Source: Bacillus multifaciens (lineage in GTDB: Bacteria > Bacillota > Bacilli > Bacillales > Bacillaceae_G). From it: a DNA stretch of 64,000 nt. The stretch lies in NCBI RefSeq assembly GCF_030756675.1, contig NZ_JAVBXD010000005.1, forward strand, positions 108,279-172,278, given 5' to 3'. Each line of letters begins with the position of its first letter. The first letter of the stretch is position 1. The notes beneath the pieces are model-generated. The model made no database searches and had not been told where the DNA came from. It worked only from the letters and a program-made list of their open reading frames with translations. The position numbers and the translations under genes were made by a program. Below, piece by piece: positions 30,111 to 42,745 of the stretch.

Positions 30111-31164
30111 GGGGCACCATACATCACTATCAAGTTAAGATAAATTTGTACCCATATAGCGAAAAAATCGCTATTCTTTTTGTAGAAATATGCAGAAGGG
30201 ATGGCATTTTTTATGAATCTTTCGATTCAAGATGAACTCCAATTATTTGCTAAGGAATTATATCAATATTTTACTCCTTCATTTTTAGAAGAGCTTGCTA
30301 GAGAGTTAGATTTTGTTCAACGAAAGCGCAAATTTTCAGGGCATGACTTAGCCACTATCTGTGTTTGGATGAGTCAAAGGATAGCGAGTGATTCTTTAGT
30401 TAGACTGTGTAGTCAATTACATGCAGCTACAGGAACTCTTATTAGTCCAGAAGGACTAAATAAACGGTTCAATAAAAAAGCTGTTTGTTTTTTAAAACAT
30501 GTTTTCTCTGCATTATTAAAAAATAAAGTTTATGAAACTTCAGTGATTCCAAGTTCTTCACTAACCTATTTTCAACGAATTCGCATTTTAGATGCAACGA
30601 TTTTTCAAGTACCAAAACACTTAGCTAGTGTGTATCCCGGTTCGGGTGGTTGTGCACAAACAGCAGGTATAAAGATTCAATTGGAATATGATTTACATAG
30701 TGGGCAGTTTTTAAATTTTCAAGTTGAACCAGGGAAGAATAATGATAAAAACTTTGGAACAGAATGTTTAGCGACATTACGGCCTGGCGACCTTTGTATT
30801 CGAGATTTGGGTTATTATTCACAGGACGATTTAGATCAAATGGACCAACGTGGGGTATATTATATATCGCGGCTGAAATTAAATAATATGGTGTATATCA
30901 AAAATGAGTTTCCTGAATACTTTCGAAATGGGACAGTAAAAAAACAGTCTCAGTACATCAAAGTTGATTTAGAACACATTATGAATACCTTAAAACCAGG
31001 GCAGGTCTATGAAATAACAGATGCTTATATTGGAAAGGATAAAAAACTATTTACACGCGTTATTATATATCGATTAACTGAAAAACAACTTCGAGAACGT
31101 AAGAAAAAACAAGTGTATACCGAAAGTAAAAAGGGTATTACGTACTCAGAGAAAAGCAAACGAT
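30111..31164 (+). mobile_element. IS231-like element, left part only
   Basis: Left end near 30111 (GGGGCACCATACATCAC). The transposase gene follows 100 bp later. Full IS231 elements are about 1.65 kb; here 1054 bp remain because an IS21-family element begins at 31165. The missing right part is not elsewhere in the window. Confidence 0.8.
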
Positions 31165-31181
31165 TGTTTAATGCAAAATAA
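30213..31181 (+). pseudogene. IS4/IS231-family transposase, 3'-truncated
   Basis: Starts [17 protein letters not shown] and matches IS231 transposases (about 478 residues) for 317 residues to SEKSKRL. After that come four residues from the IS21 end and a stop. The DDE aspartates in RILDATIF and CIRDLGYYS remain. The Y-x2-R-x3-E-x6-K signature with the catalytic glutamate is lost, so it should be inactive. An upstream in-frame start at 30201 is possible but INLSI-type families begin at 30213. Confidence 0.88.
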
Positions 31182-31306
31182 AAGTACAGAGTATTGCGAA
31201 GAATTCGCACATAGCATGAGTGCATAAAAAAAAGGCTTGCAAGCTCTTCCATTACCCTCTACTGTGTTAGGTGTCGAAGCCAAATACAGATGGAGGTTAT
31301 GAAAGG

Positions 31307-34935
<3,629 letters not shown>

Positions 34936-34956
34936 GCTTACACCTCTATCTATTTT

Positions 34957-35033
34957 TGTACCGGTACAGATCATATTTATTTGTATTGTAGCACCCACAA
35001 GAAAACATTACCATTTACATATACTGGCCAGTA
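34957..35033. promoter_or_regulatory. divergent control region with two palindromes
   Basis: TGTACCGGTACA (34957-34968) and TACTGGCCAGTA (35022-35033) are perfect 12-bp palindromes, 65 bp centre to centre, between the MocR-type gene and the exporter gene. The first overlaps the regulator's own leader. They are good candidates for its operators. Confidence 0.55.
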
Positions 35034-35060
35034 AGAAAAATGAAGATACGAGGTGTGATT

Positions 35061-35993
35061 ATGACACAAACAAAAAAAGCTTACGCCGCAGCAATTCTTT
35101 ATACATGCATTATTGGGTTTTCATTTATGTTTGTAAAACTAACCTTTACTATCACAGGACCATTGGATACATTAGCTCATAGATTTACGGTTTCTTTTCT
35201 AACCGCATCTATTCCAGTCATATTCGGTTTAATTAAATTAAATATTACATTTAAAAATATGCTTACTATTTTACCTGTAGCCATTTTATATCCAGCTTTA
35301 TTCTTTACGTTTCAAGCATTTGGATTAGTGTATACATCCTCTTCTGAAGCAGGAATTATTCAAGCTACCATCCCTATCTTTACAATGGTATGCGCGTCTT
35401 ACTTTTTAAAAGAACGAACAACAATTTGGCAAAAATTTTCGCTTCTGTTATCAGTATCTGGCGTCATTTACATTTTTACGATGAAAGGATTTGGCTCTCA
35501 TACTCCTAGTTTCACTGGTGTTATACTTATTCTCTTATCAGCATTATCATCAGCTGGTTATAACGTTCTAGCACGAAAGATGACAAAACAATTTCGCTTA
35601 ATCGATGTAACATATATGATGACTATAATTGGTTTTATTTGCTTTAATACATTATCCATTGGAAACCACATTGCAGCTGGTACTATACATTTATATTTTC
35701 AACCCTTTACAAGCTCGTTATTTCTCGTTTCCATCTTATATTTAGGAATTCTTTCATCACTGTTAACAGCATTCCTATCAAATTATGCTTTATCTATTGT
35801 AGAAGCATCGAAAATGAGTGTATTTAGCAATGTGTCTACTTTAATTACAATGTTCGCTGGTGTCATCTTCTTACAAGAAGAGCTAGCCTATTACCATATC
35901 ATTGGAGCAATCATGATTATTCTCGGAGTATTAGGTACAAACTTCTTAGATGCAAAATTTGTGTCTGCGAAGAAGAAAAATATTAGCGTATAA
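35061..35993 (+). CDS. EamA/DMT family exporter
   Basis: A 310-residue protein with about ten membrane segments in two repeated EamA halves, typical of drug/metabolite transporters. The ATG at 35061 is 4-5 bases after GAGGTGT; an ATG at 35040 lacks a site. Position opposite the MocR-type regulator suggests it exports an amine or amino acid sensed by that regulator, as for similar pairs. The substrate cannot be read from sequence. Confidence 0.88.
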   Translation: MTQTKKAYAAAILYTCIIGFSFMFVKLTFTITGPLDTLAHRFTVSFLTASIPVIFGLIKLNITFKNMLTILPVAILYPALFFTFQAFGLVYTSSSEAGIIQATIPIFTMVCASYFLKERTTIWQKFSLLLSVSGVIYIFTMKGFGSHTPSFTGVILILLSALSSAGYNVLARKMTKQFRLIDVTYMMTIIGFICFNTLSIGNHIAAGTIHLYFQPFTSSLFLVSILYLGILSSLLTAFLSNYALSIVEASKMSVFSNVSTLITMFAGVIFLQEELAYYHIIGAIMIILGVLGTNFLDAKFVSAKKKNISV

Positions 35994-35998
35994 AAGAA

Positions 35999-36032
35999 AA
36001 GGCCTGTTTTGAATCTAATCAAAACAGGCCTT
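35999..36032. terminator. shared terminator
   Basis: Perfect 14-bp stem (AAGGCCTGTTTTGA / TCAAAACAGGCCTT, loop of 6) between convergent genes. The T-rich tract (TTTTCTTTT) is on the minus side. Confidence 0.85.
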
Positions 36033-36061
36033 CAACAATGTTAAATGCTCCATTCATTATT

Positions 36062-36481
36062 TTACAACTGCTCTTGTGCCTCTAATCTAAGCATCCCTCC
36101 AAAATATTGCGAAGCAGTAGTAAAAGCAATAAATGCACACAGCTCACTTATTTCTTCTGCATTAAAACATTCCTTCAAAATATCAAAAGTTGAATTTGAT
36201 ATATCTCCTTTTTGCTTTAAAAACACCTCTGCAAATCCTACTGCAATTGATATCTTTTCATTAAACTTATCAAACTCAGGCTTTCCTTTCGCTTTACAAT
36301 ACTCACAGCCATTACTTTGCGCTAACGTTCTCCTTACTTGTTCCTTTAACTCTGCAGAAAGCAATCCATCTTTTTCTAATACATCTCCTAAGTGAGACCA
36401 CCCTTTCATCACTTCTCTGTTATGCCCTAACAGTCTTTGAAATGGTGATTCTCCGAAATTTGATTCAATAATTCTTGCCAT
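36062..36481 (-). CDS. carboxymuconolactone decarboxylase-like protein
   Basis: A 139-residue AhpD-like protein. The redox motif CEYCKAKG (E-x-C-x2-C type) is visible near residues 60-66, followed by a helical bundle (KISIAVGFAEVF, ISELCAFIAFTTASQYFGG). Such proteins are small thiol oxidoreductases or peroxidases. Its first 28 codons and upstream region are duplicated at 41.98 kb, where the rest of this gene is missing. Its natural divergent partner was probably the lrp-like gene now at 42.18 kb. Confidence 0.85.
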   Translation of the reverse strand: MARIIESNFGESPFQRLLGHNREVMKGWSHLGDVLEKDGLLSAELKEQVRRTLAQSNGCEYCKAKGKPEFDKFNEKISIAVGFAEVFLKQKGDISNSTFDILKECFNAEEISELCAFIAFTTASQYFGGMLRLEAQEQL

Positions 36482-36643
36482 TTAAAATCCCCCCTTGTTA
36501 TATTAATAATAGAAAATAAAACCATTAAATTACATTAAATCAATAAAGAATTAACTAAAAATATTTTAAATAATTAACGAAAAAAGAAGATTTATTTTAA
36601 AAATGAAAATAGATAATATTGATAAAAAAATAATAGATGAATT
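36397..36643. repeat. 247-bp direct repeat, left copy
   Basis: Matches 41977-42219 with a handful of substitutions and a 4-bp length difference. It contains the first codons of the decarboxylase-like gene (minus), the spacer, and the first 13 codons of the lrp-like gene (ATG 36603, plus), which then breaks off at GATGAATT. Same orientation as the right copy. Confidence 0.92.
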
Positions 36644-36938
36644 TATCATAACTAAAATGACATATCACTTCTTCAGTATACATATTCCACTTATATGTAG
36701 GATGCAAATCATTATAATCTCTTTCACCTTGAGAAGTTGCGCCAGGAAGGTGCTTTTTCCCCGTTTCACCATCAAATGCTACTACCACTTCTTCATATGT
36801 CATACCCTTATGCAAGAAATCATAAGTTCTAAGTTTATCGTAATAATTTTTATTAGATGTCGTTTCTTGTTTTATGCTCTCCACGCACTTTGATGTAACT
36901 TCTACATTATCGTTTTCTACGTCTTCGTGATTCTTCAC
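36644..36938 (-). pseudogene. unknown small protein, 3'-truncated at the repeat
   Basis: An open frame from 36938 reads a polar N-terminus and then HKGMTYEEVVVAFDGETG and YKWNMYTEEVICHFS, a pattern like small SmpA/BamE-type or DUF domains where M-T-Y-E-E-V follows a short helix. The frame runs into the duplicated segment at 36643 and continues there only as antisense of lrp, so the natural C-terminus is lost. No convincing ribosome site was fixed. Confidence 0.45.
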
Positions 36939-37301
36939 ATAGGAGAGGTTTAAAAAAGATTGGGAAGATATAGCTTTAGTTTTGGGTATTATTTTTTGTC
37001 TTGCTGGTTACCTTGTTAATAGATTTTAGTATTTACCTTTCAGCTGACTCCTTCTCCGATTAGTCCGTAGTACAGTCACCCCCATTAAGTTCCTAAATCA
37101 TTAAATATTTGGGGTCCTACCACATCGCCACCAAGCAAAAATTTTGCAGCACCCCAAAAAATTTCCGCACCCGAATTAGCTCATTTTTATATAAAACCTT
37201 TTTCTAAACAAGTTATAGTAATCCGAAAACATGGGAAAAATAAGCAGAAAAATAATAATTATTTTTAAGTGGTCGATAGTCGATAAAGGGTGAGTATAGA
37301 T
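36939..37301. other. spacer with gene scars and an IS231-type end
   Basis: On plus, about 36955-37029 reads KDWEDIALVLGIIFCL then a short membrane-like end and stop, which looks like the last 24 codons of a lost membrane protein. A transposon-end-like sequence lies at 37111. The last 100 bp lead into the gerB-like gene, without a promoter I could fix. Confidence 0.4.
37111..37160 (+). repeat. solo IS231/MITE-type end
   Basis: GGGGTCCTACCACATCGCC at 37111, then AATTTTGCAGCACCCCAAAA. This parallels the first 50 bases of the MITE at 28839 (GGGGTCACCATACATGCTC, then AATTTTATAACACCCCAAAA). No matching right end was found nearby. Confidence 0.5.
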
Positions 37302-38378
37302 ATGTTACGGATAAGCAAAACTCAGCTTTTCGCGTTAATCGTGTTATTTGAAATTGGAAGTACACCTCTGTTTGCATTGGGCATTGAGGCCAAGCAGGAT
37401 GCCTGGCTGGCCATACTAATTGCTATGATTTCCGGTTTTTTCTTGTTATGGATTTATACAGAAATACAAAGGCATTTTCCGGATAAAAATCTGGCTGAAA
37501 TTCTTACTATTATTTTGGGGAAATGGCTGGCAGGACCTTTAATTTTGCTTTATGCTTTATATTTCCTGTTTATCGCTTCTTTTAACTTACGTGAATTCGG
37601 TGAATTGATTATCATGACCTTACTCCCTTCTACACCGATAATGGTTATTTTAGTGGTTTTTATGCTTACCATATTTTATTTTCTGTTCCTAGGTCAAGAA
37701 GCTCTTCCTCGCACGAGTGAAGTGATGTTGCCTGTCGTTTTATTTTTTATTGTCCTCACATATGTTCTCCTTATAATGACAGGAGAAATGGATTTTACAG
37801 AATTAGAGCCGATCTTAGGAGATGGGTGGACGCCAGTTTTAAGTGCAGCTTTTCCTACAATTGTCAATTTCCCTTTTGGAGAGATGGTTTTGTTCCTTAT
37901 GTATTGGAAATTTGTGAACTATATAGAGAAAATCCGAAAGATTTCCTTTTTGGCTCTTGGTTTGTCCGGTCTATTGTTAATGACTTCATTAGTCATGATT
38001 GTTTCTAGATTAGGAGTTGAATATGCTTCTAATCAAACTCTTCCCTTATTCGAAATGATTAAGTTGATTAATATTGCAGATTTCATAACAAACATGGATA
38101 TTATTGCATCCATTATTATTTTTATCGGCGGATTTTATAAGATGACTCTTTTTTTTTATGGCGGAGTTTTATCAATTAAACATCTATTTAAAAGGAAACA
38201 TGAAAAATGGTTAATTGTTCTAACCGGTATTCTTTTGCTTTGGTTTACCTTAGTTTATTTTCCTAATCTACCTTTTCATCGTTGGATAGGGCTGAAGGTT
38301 GTAATTCCCTATGTTCATGTTCCTTTTCAGATTATTTGTCCAAGCTTATTGTTAATCATTATAAAGTTAAAAAAGTAA
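37302..38378 (+). CDS. spore germinant receptor permease subunit (GerAB/GerKB-like)
   Basis: A 358-residue protein with about ten membrane segments, of the APC-superfamily spore germination permease type. It starts MLRISKTQLFALIVLFEIGS, typical for GerB subunits, after AAGGGTGAG. B subunits bind the germinant in the spore inner membrane. It is on the strand opposite to its A and C partners and is followed after 39 bp by a 47-codon ORF. Confidence 0.9.
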   Translation: MLRISKTQLFALIVLFEIGSTPLFALGIEAKQDAWLAILIAMISGFFLLWIYTEIQRHFPDKNLAEILTIILGKWLAGPLILLYALYFLFIASFNLREFGELIIMTLLPSTPIMVILVVFMLTIFYFLFLGQEALPRTSEVMLPVVLFFIVLTYVLLIMTGEMDFTELEPILGDGWTPVLSAAFPTIVNFPFGEMVLFLMYWKFVNYIEKIRKISFLALGLSGLLLMTSLVMIVSRLGVEYASNQTLPLFEMIKLINIADFITNMDIIASIIIFIGGFYKMTLFFYGGVLSIKHLFKRKHEKWLIVLTGILLLWFTLVYFPNLPFHRWIGLKVVIPYVHVPFQIICPSLLLIIIKLKK

Positions 38379-38417
38379 GTGCAAAACATGTAAACGGATA
38401 AAGAGGGTGGCAAACAT

Positions 38418-38561
38418 ATGTTAGATGTGCAAACATTACAGAAAGCCGGGACGGTTCCCGGCATTCTGATCTTTGGGGGTTGGATTTATGCAGGTATTTT
38501 ATCTTTGGTTGTCTTATATCACTTGTTCATGTTTTGTTTAAAGTTATGGCGCTCTTTATGA
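38418..38561 (+). CDS. 47-residue membrane protein of the germination cluster
   Basis: Starts ATG 38418 with GAGGGTGG 7 bases upstream; reads MLDVQTLQKAGTVPGILIFG and ends CLKLWRSL. It has one hydrophobic segment of about 25 residues (roughly 13-41). The tight link to the gerB-like gene and the ribosome site support a real gene. Some germinant-receptor operons in Bacillus include a small D subunit with membrane helices; this is shorter and could be such a partner. Confidence 0.6.
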   Translation: MLDVQTLQKAGTVPGILIFGGWIYAGILSLVVLYHLFMFCLKLWRSL

Positions 38562-38566
38562 TGACA

Positions 38567-39754
38567 CTAAAACTTAGAGTGGTAGGGGCCTTGTGAAAAA
38601 CCAACTCTTTTAATGATGACATCCGCTTTCACCGAATATTCGACTTCGGGGAAGCGATTATCCCAATCCTTCTCTACTTTTTTCCAGTAATTTGGGTATT
38701 CTTTGCTAAGGATCCTTCCAAAACCGAAAATATCACTTTTAAGGGCTTGGGCCTTTCTTATGGTTCTCTCGATATCTTTTTCAATGAGTTGTTTATTTTT
38801 TTCTTCTATTCGATTGGTGTAATCAAGGATTTCTTTTGGACTATCCAGCTTTTTGGTGCTTTGCTGTTCAACGAGTACTCCCGTTTGCTTCACTTTAATA
38901 GTAAAGGATATCTTCCCATCTTTTAGTACCGGTTTGATATGGGGATTAGTATCAAGGACATTAATGGATATTAATTTTCCTTTCTCAAGCAAAGAGGGGA
39001 GGGTAATCCTGATATCCTCCTTTTCTTTTGAGAGCCAATTGTATCCTCTTGTTTCTTTTTCATTCAAGTATCCCACTAGTTTATCTTTTCGAAATACCGC
39101 AGCTCCCGACATTTTAATTCGCTCTGAGGCCTTTCCCTTCTCCTCTACAGGAAGGTTCATTTTTTCTTGAACGGTTAAGACTCCCGTCACAGGGGCTATC
39201 CCGCTTTCTAATATTTTTTTATAGAAGTTGACTAATTGGATAACGCTTGTATTCGGGTTATACTTTGCATCTTTAATAAGCTCGTTTAAATAATTTCCTT
39301 GGATATTTCCAATTCCATCTTTGACTCCAATCGTTTTTCGGGCACTTGTATTTCTTGCAATGCAAAGCCATACAGATCCCCGGCCTCCTTTTCCTCTGGA
39401 AGAAGCATCAAGAATAGGAATCATTCCTTTTTTGGCAAGCTGCTCATCAATTACAATCACTTTATTATGAGGGTAAAACTCTTTCCGATCCAATTCTTGT
39501 GTTACGTTTCCGATTGCTTCAAATATCGTATCTCCTTTCGTTGTGATGATATTGACGGGAGAGTATTTGCTTGAGCCATCTTTGGCTAATGCACCCGGTC
39601 TTAGGACTTGAGATGTGAAAATATATTGATTGTTCTCAGGATTCTTATCTATCCCCACTGCAACGACAATACCCATTTCGTTTAATTCTAATCGATCCCA
39701 ACAACCGGTTAACATAAATGTACACAACAAAGCAACTACAAGTTTGCGTTTCAA
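38567..39754 (-). CDS. spore germinant receptor lipoprotein (GerAC/GerKC-like)
   Basis: A 395-residue lipoprotein with signal peptide and lipobox (FMLTGCWDRLELNEMG, lipid cysteine 18). The GerC signature WDRxE and the VGIDK segment follow. C subunits anchor the receptor at the outer face of the spore inner membrane. Its start overlaps the gerA-like stop by 4 bp; its 3' end faces the 47-codon ORF 5 bp away. Confidence 0.92.
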   Translation of the reverse strand: MKRKLVVALLCTFMLTGCWDRLELNEMGIVVAVGIDKNPENNQYIFTSQVLRPGALAKDGSSKYSPVNIITTKGDTIFEAIGNVTQELDRKEFYPHNKVIVIDEQLAKKGMIPILDASSRGKGGRGSVWLCIARNTSARKTIGVKDGIGNIQGNYLNELIKDAKYNPNTSVIQLVNFYKKILESGIAPVTGVLTVQEKMNLPVEEKGKASERIKMSGAAVFRKDKLVGYLNEKETRGYNWLSKEKEDIRITLPSLLEKGKLISINVLDTNPHIKPVLKDGKISFTIKVKQTGVLVEQQSTKKLDSPKEILDYTNRIEEKNKQLIEKDIERTIRKAQALKSDIFGFGRILSKEYPNYWKKVEKDWDNRFPEVEYSVKADVIIKRVGFSQGPYHSKF

Positions 39755-41364
39755 TTCTCTTCACCACTCTGAGTAGAATTTTCTGGGCCAGGCTTTACAA
39801 ACAGACCTTGTCGTTTTGAATCTCGCCATGTAATGGAACGTGGCCGAAACTTTAGCATCCATAACGGAGCCCTAATAAAGGAGTCTTTCAACCCATTCCA
39901 CATGACGGGCGCAATGGGGTCTAAATAAGGAGAACCGAAAGAGCGCAATGAACATAAATGACCCAGTAAGAAAAAGAGGCCGATTAGTATTCCAAATACC
40001 CCAAACATTGCGGCCAATGCAATGAGAATGAAGCGGAATATAACGGTGAACTCTCGTAATGAGGGAATAACAAAACCTGTGATACCGGTAACGGCCATCA
40101 CAATCACCATTGGACTGCTAACGATTCCTGCCTGAACTGCAGCTTCACCAACCACTAGTGCCCCAACAATAGTAACTGCTTGTCCAATGGCTCGAGGCAT
40201 TCTTACTCCTGCTTCTGTAAGGATTTCAAAGGTTACCCCCATCAGAACGGCTTCCACGAAGGCTGGAAAAGGGATACCTTCTCGAGATGCAGCCATTGTT
40301 GTCAGAAGAACGGTCGGTATCATTTCTTGATGAAAAGTAGTAAGAGCTACATATAGTGCCGGAGTTAGGATAGCTATAAAAAAAGCAACAGTCCTTAATA
40401 ATCTTGAAAACGATTGGAAAAGAGGACGTGAATAATAATCTTCACTTACCTGCATGTTTTCAATAAATAAGTAAGGAACGGTCAAAACGAAAGGTGTACC
40501 ATCGCAGAGAATGGCTACTCTTCCCTCTAATAGTTTGGCAGCCACCTTATCTGGCTTTTCACTATTTCCAATAGTATTGAATAAAGAAAAAGGATGATCT
40601 TCTATAAATTGTTCAATATATCCCGACTCAAGGATGGAATCGGTGTCAATCCTATTTAATCTACTTTTTACTTCTTGAATAATTTTTTGATTTGCTATTC
40701 CTTCAATATAGCCTATACAAATAGTAGTTCTAGTCTGTCTTCCTAGTATAAGTTTTTCAAAAATCAAATTTGGATTTTTTATTTTTCTTCGGATTAAAGC
40801 TGTATTAACCTGAAGGGTTTCAACAAAACCCTCACGTGGTCCCCGAATTACGGTTTCGGTCTCTGGTTCTTCAACATTTCTTGATTCAAAACTTTGTGTG
40901 CTGATAAGAATAGCCGAATGGTTTCCATCTATAAATAAGGCTGTCTCACCAGATAAAACAGCGTCTATGACTTGGTCCATCGATTGTGCTTCTTTTAAAT
41001 CTGCAACGCTTAATGTACGATCCTTTATGGTCTTAATTAAGTCGTGATGAGCTCCATTGTTATCATATTTATCATTGGGGAGATCATCTATTAAAGGCTT
41101 TACGATACACTCATTGATCACTTGCGTGTTAACGAGGCCATTTATAAAACAAATAAATACTTTTGTTTGTTTTATGGTTAAGATTTCAAACTCTCTAAAA
41201 ACAATATCCTCACTTTTTCCTAGAAATTTTTTTAAATTCATTTCATTTATTTCGATATTTTTCTGAATAGTGTATGTATCACCTAAGTGCTTCGAGATTT
41301 CGGGTACAGTTAATTGTTTTTGTTTAGCTTTAAATGAAAGGTATTTCCTCAACTTGATAAACAT
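39751..41364 (-). CDS. spore germinant receptor A subunit (GerAA/GerKA-like)
   Basis: A 537-residue protein: a large soluble N-terminal domain (to about 290) and a C-terminal domain with about five membrane segments. Characteristic GerA segments are ALFIDGNHSAI, VIRGPREGFVETL, GRVAILCDGTPFVLTVP and PAFVEAVLMGVTFEILTEAG. It forms the receptor with the B and C subunits. Upstream is a spacer with no fixed promoter; sigma-G control is expected from the family only. Confidence 0.92.
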   Translation of the reverse strand: MFIKLRKYLSFKAKQKQLTVPEISKHLGDTYTIQKNIEINEMNLKKFLGKSEDIVFREFEILTIKQTKVFICFINGLVNTQVINECIVKPLIDDLPNDKYDNNGAHHDLIKTIKDRTLSVADLKEAQSMDQVIDAVLSGETALFIDGNHSAILISTQSFESRNVEEPETETVIRGPREGFVETLQVNTALIRRKIKNPNLIFEKLILGRQTRTTICIGYIEGIANQKIIQEVKSRLNRIDTDSILESGYIEQFIEDHPFSLFNTIGNSEKPDKVAAKLLEGRVAILCDGTPFVLTVPYLFIENMQVSEDYYSRPLFQSFSRLLRTVAFFIAILTPALYVALTTFHQEMIPTVLLTTMAASREGIPFPAFVEAVLMGVTFEILTEAGVRMPRAIGQAVTIVGALVVGEAAVQAGIVSSPMVIVMAVTGITGFVIPSLREFTVIFRFILIALAAMFGVFGILIGLFFLLGHLCSLRSFGSPYLDPIAPVMWNGLKDSFIRAPLWMLKFRPRSITWRDSKRQGLFVKPGPENSTQSGEEN

Positions 41365-41449
41365 CTATGTCTCACCTCGCTATCTTGTAAAAGTAGTATT
41401 TGCAGGATTTCGGCTAAAAAATCTAGATTTTTAACAAAAACTAACAAAA

Positions 41450-41880
41450 AGAAGGGATTCATCTGTTAGTGAATCTGCTGTTGATTTAGAACAATGTTTG
41501 ATTGCTTGTAAATCGCTACGTAAATGACGGGCATACTGATAAAAAGGTTGCTCCTTATGTGAAAGTTGTTTTCTTAACCACTGTAAAAACCCTTCATAAT
41601 CAGATTATTTTATAATTTCACAATATTATTACATGAGGCCATAAACCGTTCGAATATCTAAATATTTCTTGAAGCAGCGTTCTAAGTCAGCTGTTTCTGA
41701 AACATTAAGTTGATTAAGATGAATCCCACACCATCGGGAAAATTGTTTTCTAGATATTTGATAGATAGGATTTGCGGAAGTATGATTACTTTTTACAGTT
41801 AAACGAAGGTGATGGTTCATTTGATATACATCCATAAGCTCGAGAAAAGGATCGGGAGATGACCAAGAGATGGTGCACAT
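41450..41880 (-). pseudogene. degraded protein, possibly an ISL3-type transposase end
   Basis: An 83-codon frame (41629-41880) ends LERCFKKYLDIRTVYGLM and stops; about 40 bp later a second frame reads DYEGFLQWLRKQLSHKEQPF and then YARHLRSDLQAIKHC. The order Y-x-L, short gap, F-x-x-W-L, then an L-x-x-D-L-x-A-I segment recalls the C-terminal part of ISL3-family transposases. Stops between the parts show it is dead. The identification is weak. Confidence 0.35.
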
Positions 41881-41976
41881 TATAATTCACTCCTTTTCTT
41901 TTATTATATAAATGTAGTCCATAAAAGAACAAATCCCCAAAAGTTCGTAAGTACCACTTTCTGCTCGCAAGAAACA

Positions 41977-42219
41977 ACCACCCTTTCATCACTTCTCTGT
42001 TATGCCCTAAAAGTCTTTGAAATGGTAATTCTCCGAAATTTGATTCAATTATTCTTGCCATTTAAAATCCCCCCTTGTTATATTAATAATAGAAAATAAA
42101 ACCATTAAATTACATTAAATAAAGAATTAACTAAAAATATTTTAAATAATTAACGAAAAAAGAGGATTTATTTTAAAAATGAAAATAGATAATATTGATA
42201 AAAAAATAATAGATGAATT
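41977..42219. repeat. 243-bp direct repeat, right copy
   Basis: Second copy of 36397-36643. Here the lrp-like gene is whole and the decarboxylase-like gene is cut after 28 codons (42061 down to about 41977, minus), continuing into unrelated sequence. Copy spacing is 5580 bp. Confidence 0.92.
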
Positions 42220-42619
42220 ACATAAAAATAGTCGGTTATCAATGAGTGAAATTGGAAGAAGAATTCATTTATCTTCACCTTCCGTAACAGAACGTGTAAG
42301 ACAAATGGAGTCATTTGGAATAATTAAAAGATATACCTTAGAAATTGATTATGAAAAATTAGGGTTACCAATCCAGTGTATAATAGAAGCAACAGTTAAA
42401 AATGGAGATTATAAATCATTCAAAAATTATATAGAAAAACTTCCAAACGTAGAATTTTGTTATCGTATAGCAGGAAATGCTTGTTACATGCTAAAAATGC
42501 AATTTGAAAGTTTTGCTAAAGCAGAGAAATTCATTGAGGATGTAAATCCATTTGCACATACTGTTACACATTTTATTTTTTCGCCAGTTCAAACAGATTT
42601 ACGAATTAATTCCGACTAA
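42179..42619 (+). CDS. Lrp/AsnC family regulator
   Basis: A 146-residue protein with an N-terminal winged helix (SRLSMSEIGRRIHLSSPSV) and a C-terminal RAM/AsnC ligand domain. Such regulators respond to amino acids. It lies next to a truncated copy of the decarboxylase-like gene; the intact copy of that gene faces it only after removal of the 5.6-kb insert. The start follows AGAGGA by about 13 bases. Confidence 0.9.
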   Translation: MKIDNIDKKIIDELHKNSRLSMSEIGRRIHLSSPSVTERVRQMESFGIIKRYTLEIDYEKLGLPIQCIIEATVKNGDYKSFKNYIEKLPNVEFCYRIAGNACYMLKMQFESFAKAEKFIEDVNPFAHTVTHFIFSPVQTDLRINSD

Positions 42620-42745
42620 ACACCCGACTAAAAATTACTAAAGTTTAATAAATTATCCTAAATCTTTAGTGAAAGAATTCCAAAAAGATTTAGTTAATCT
42701 GATTAGGATTACCCGGCTTTCAAAGATATTCGCAGGAGGGCTATA

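Noticed and set aside
36603-36893. 96-codon plus frame as a gene
   Set aside because: Only its first 13 codons are lrp; the rest is antisense of the truncated minus frame.
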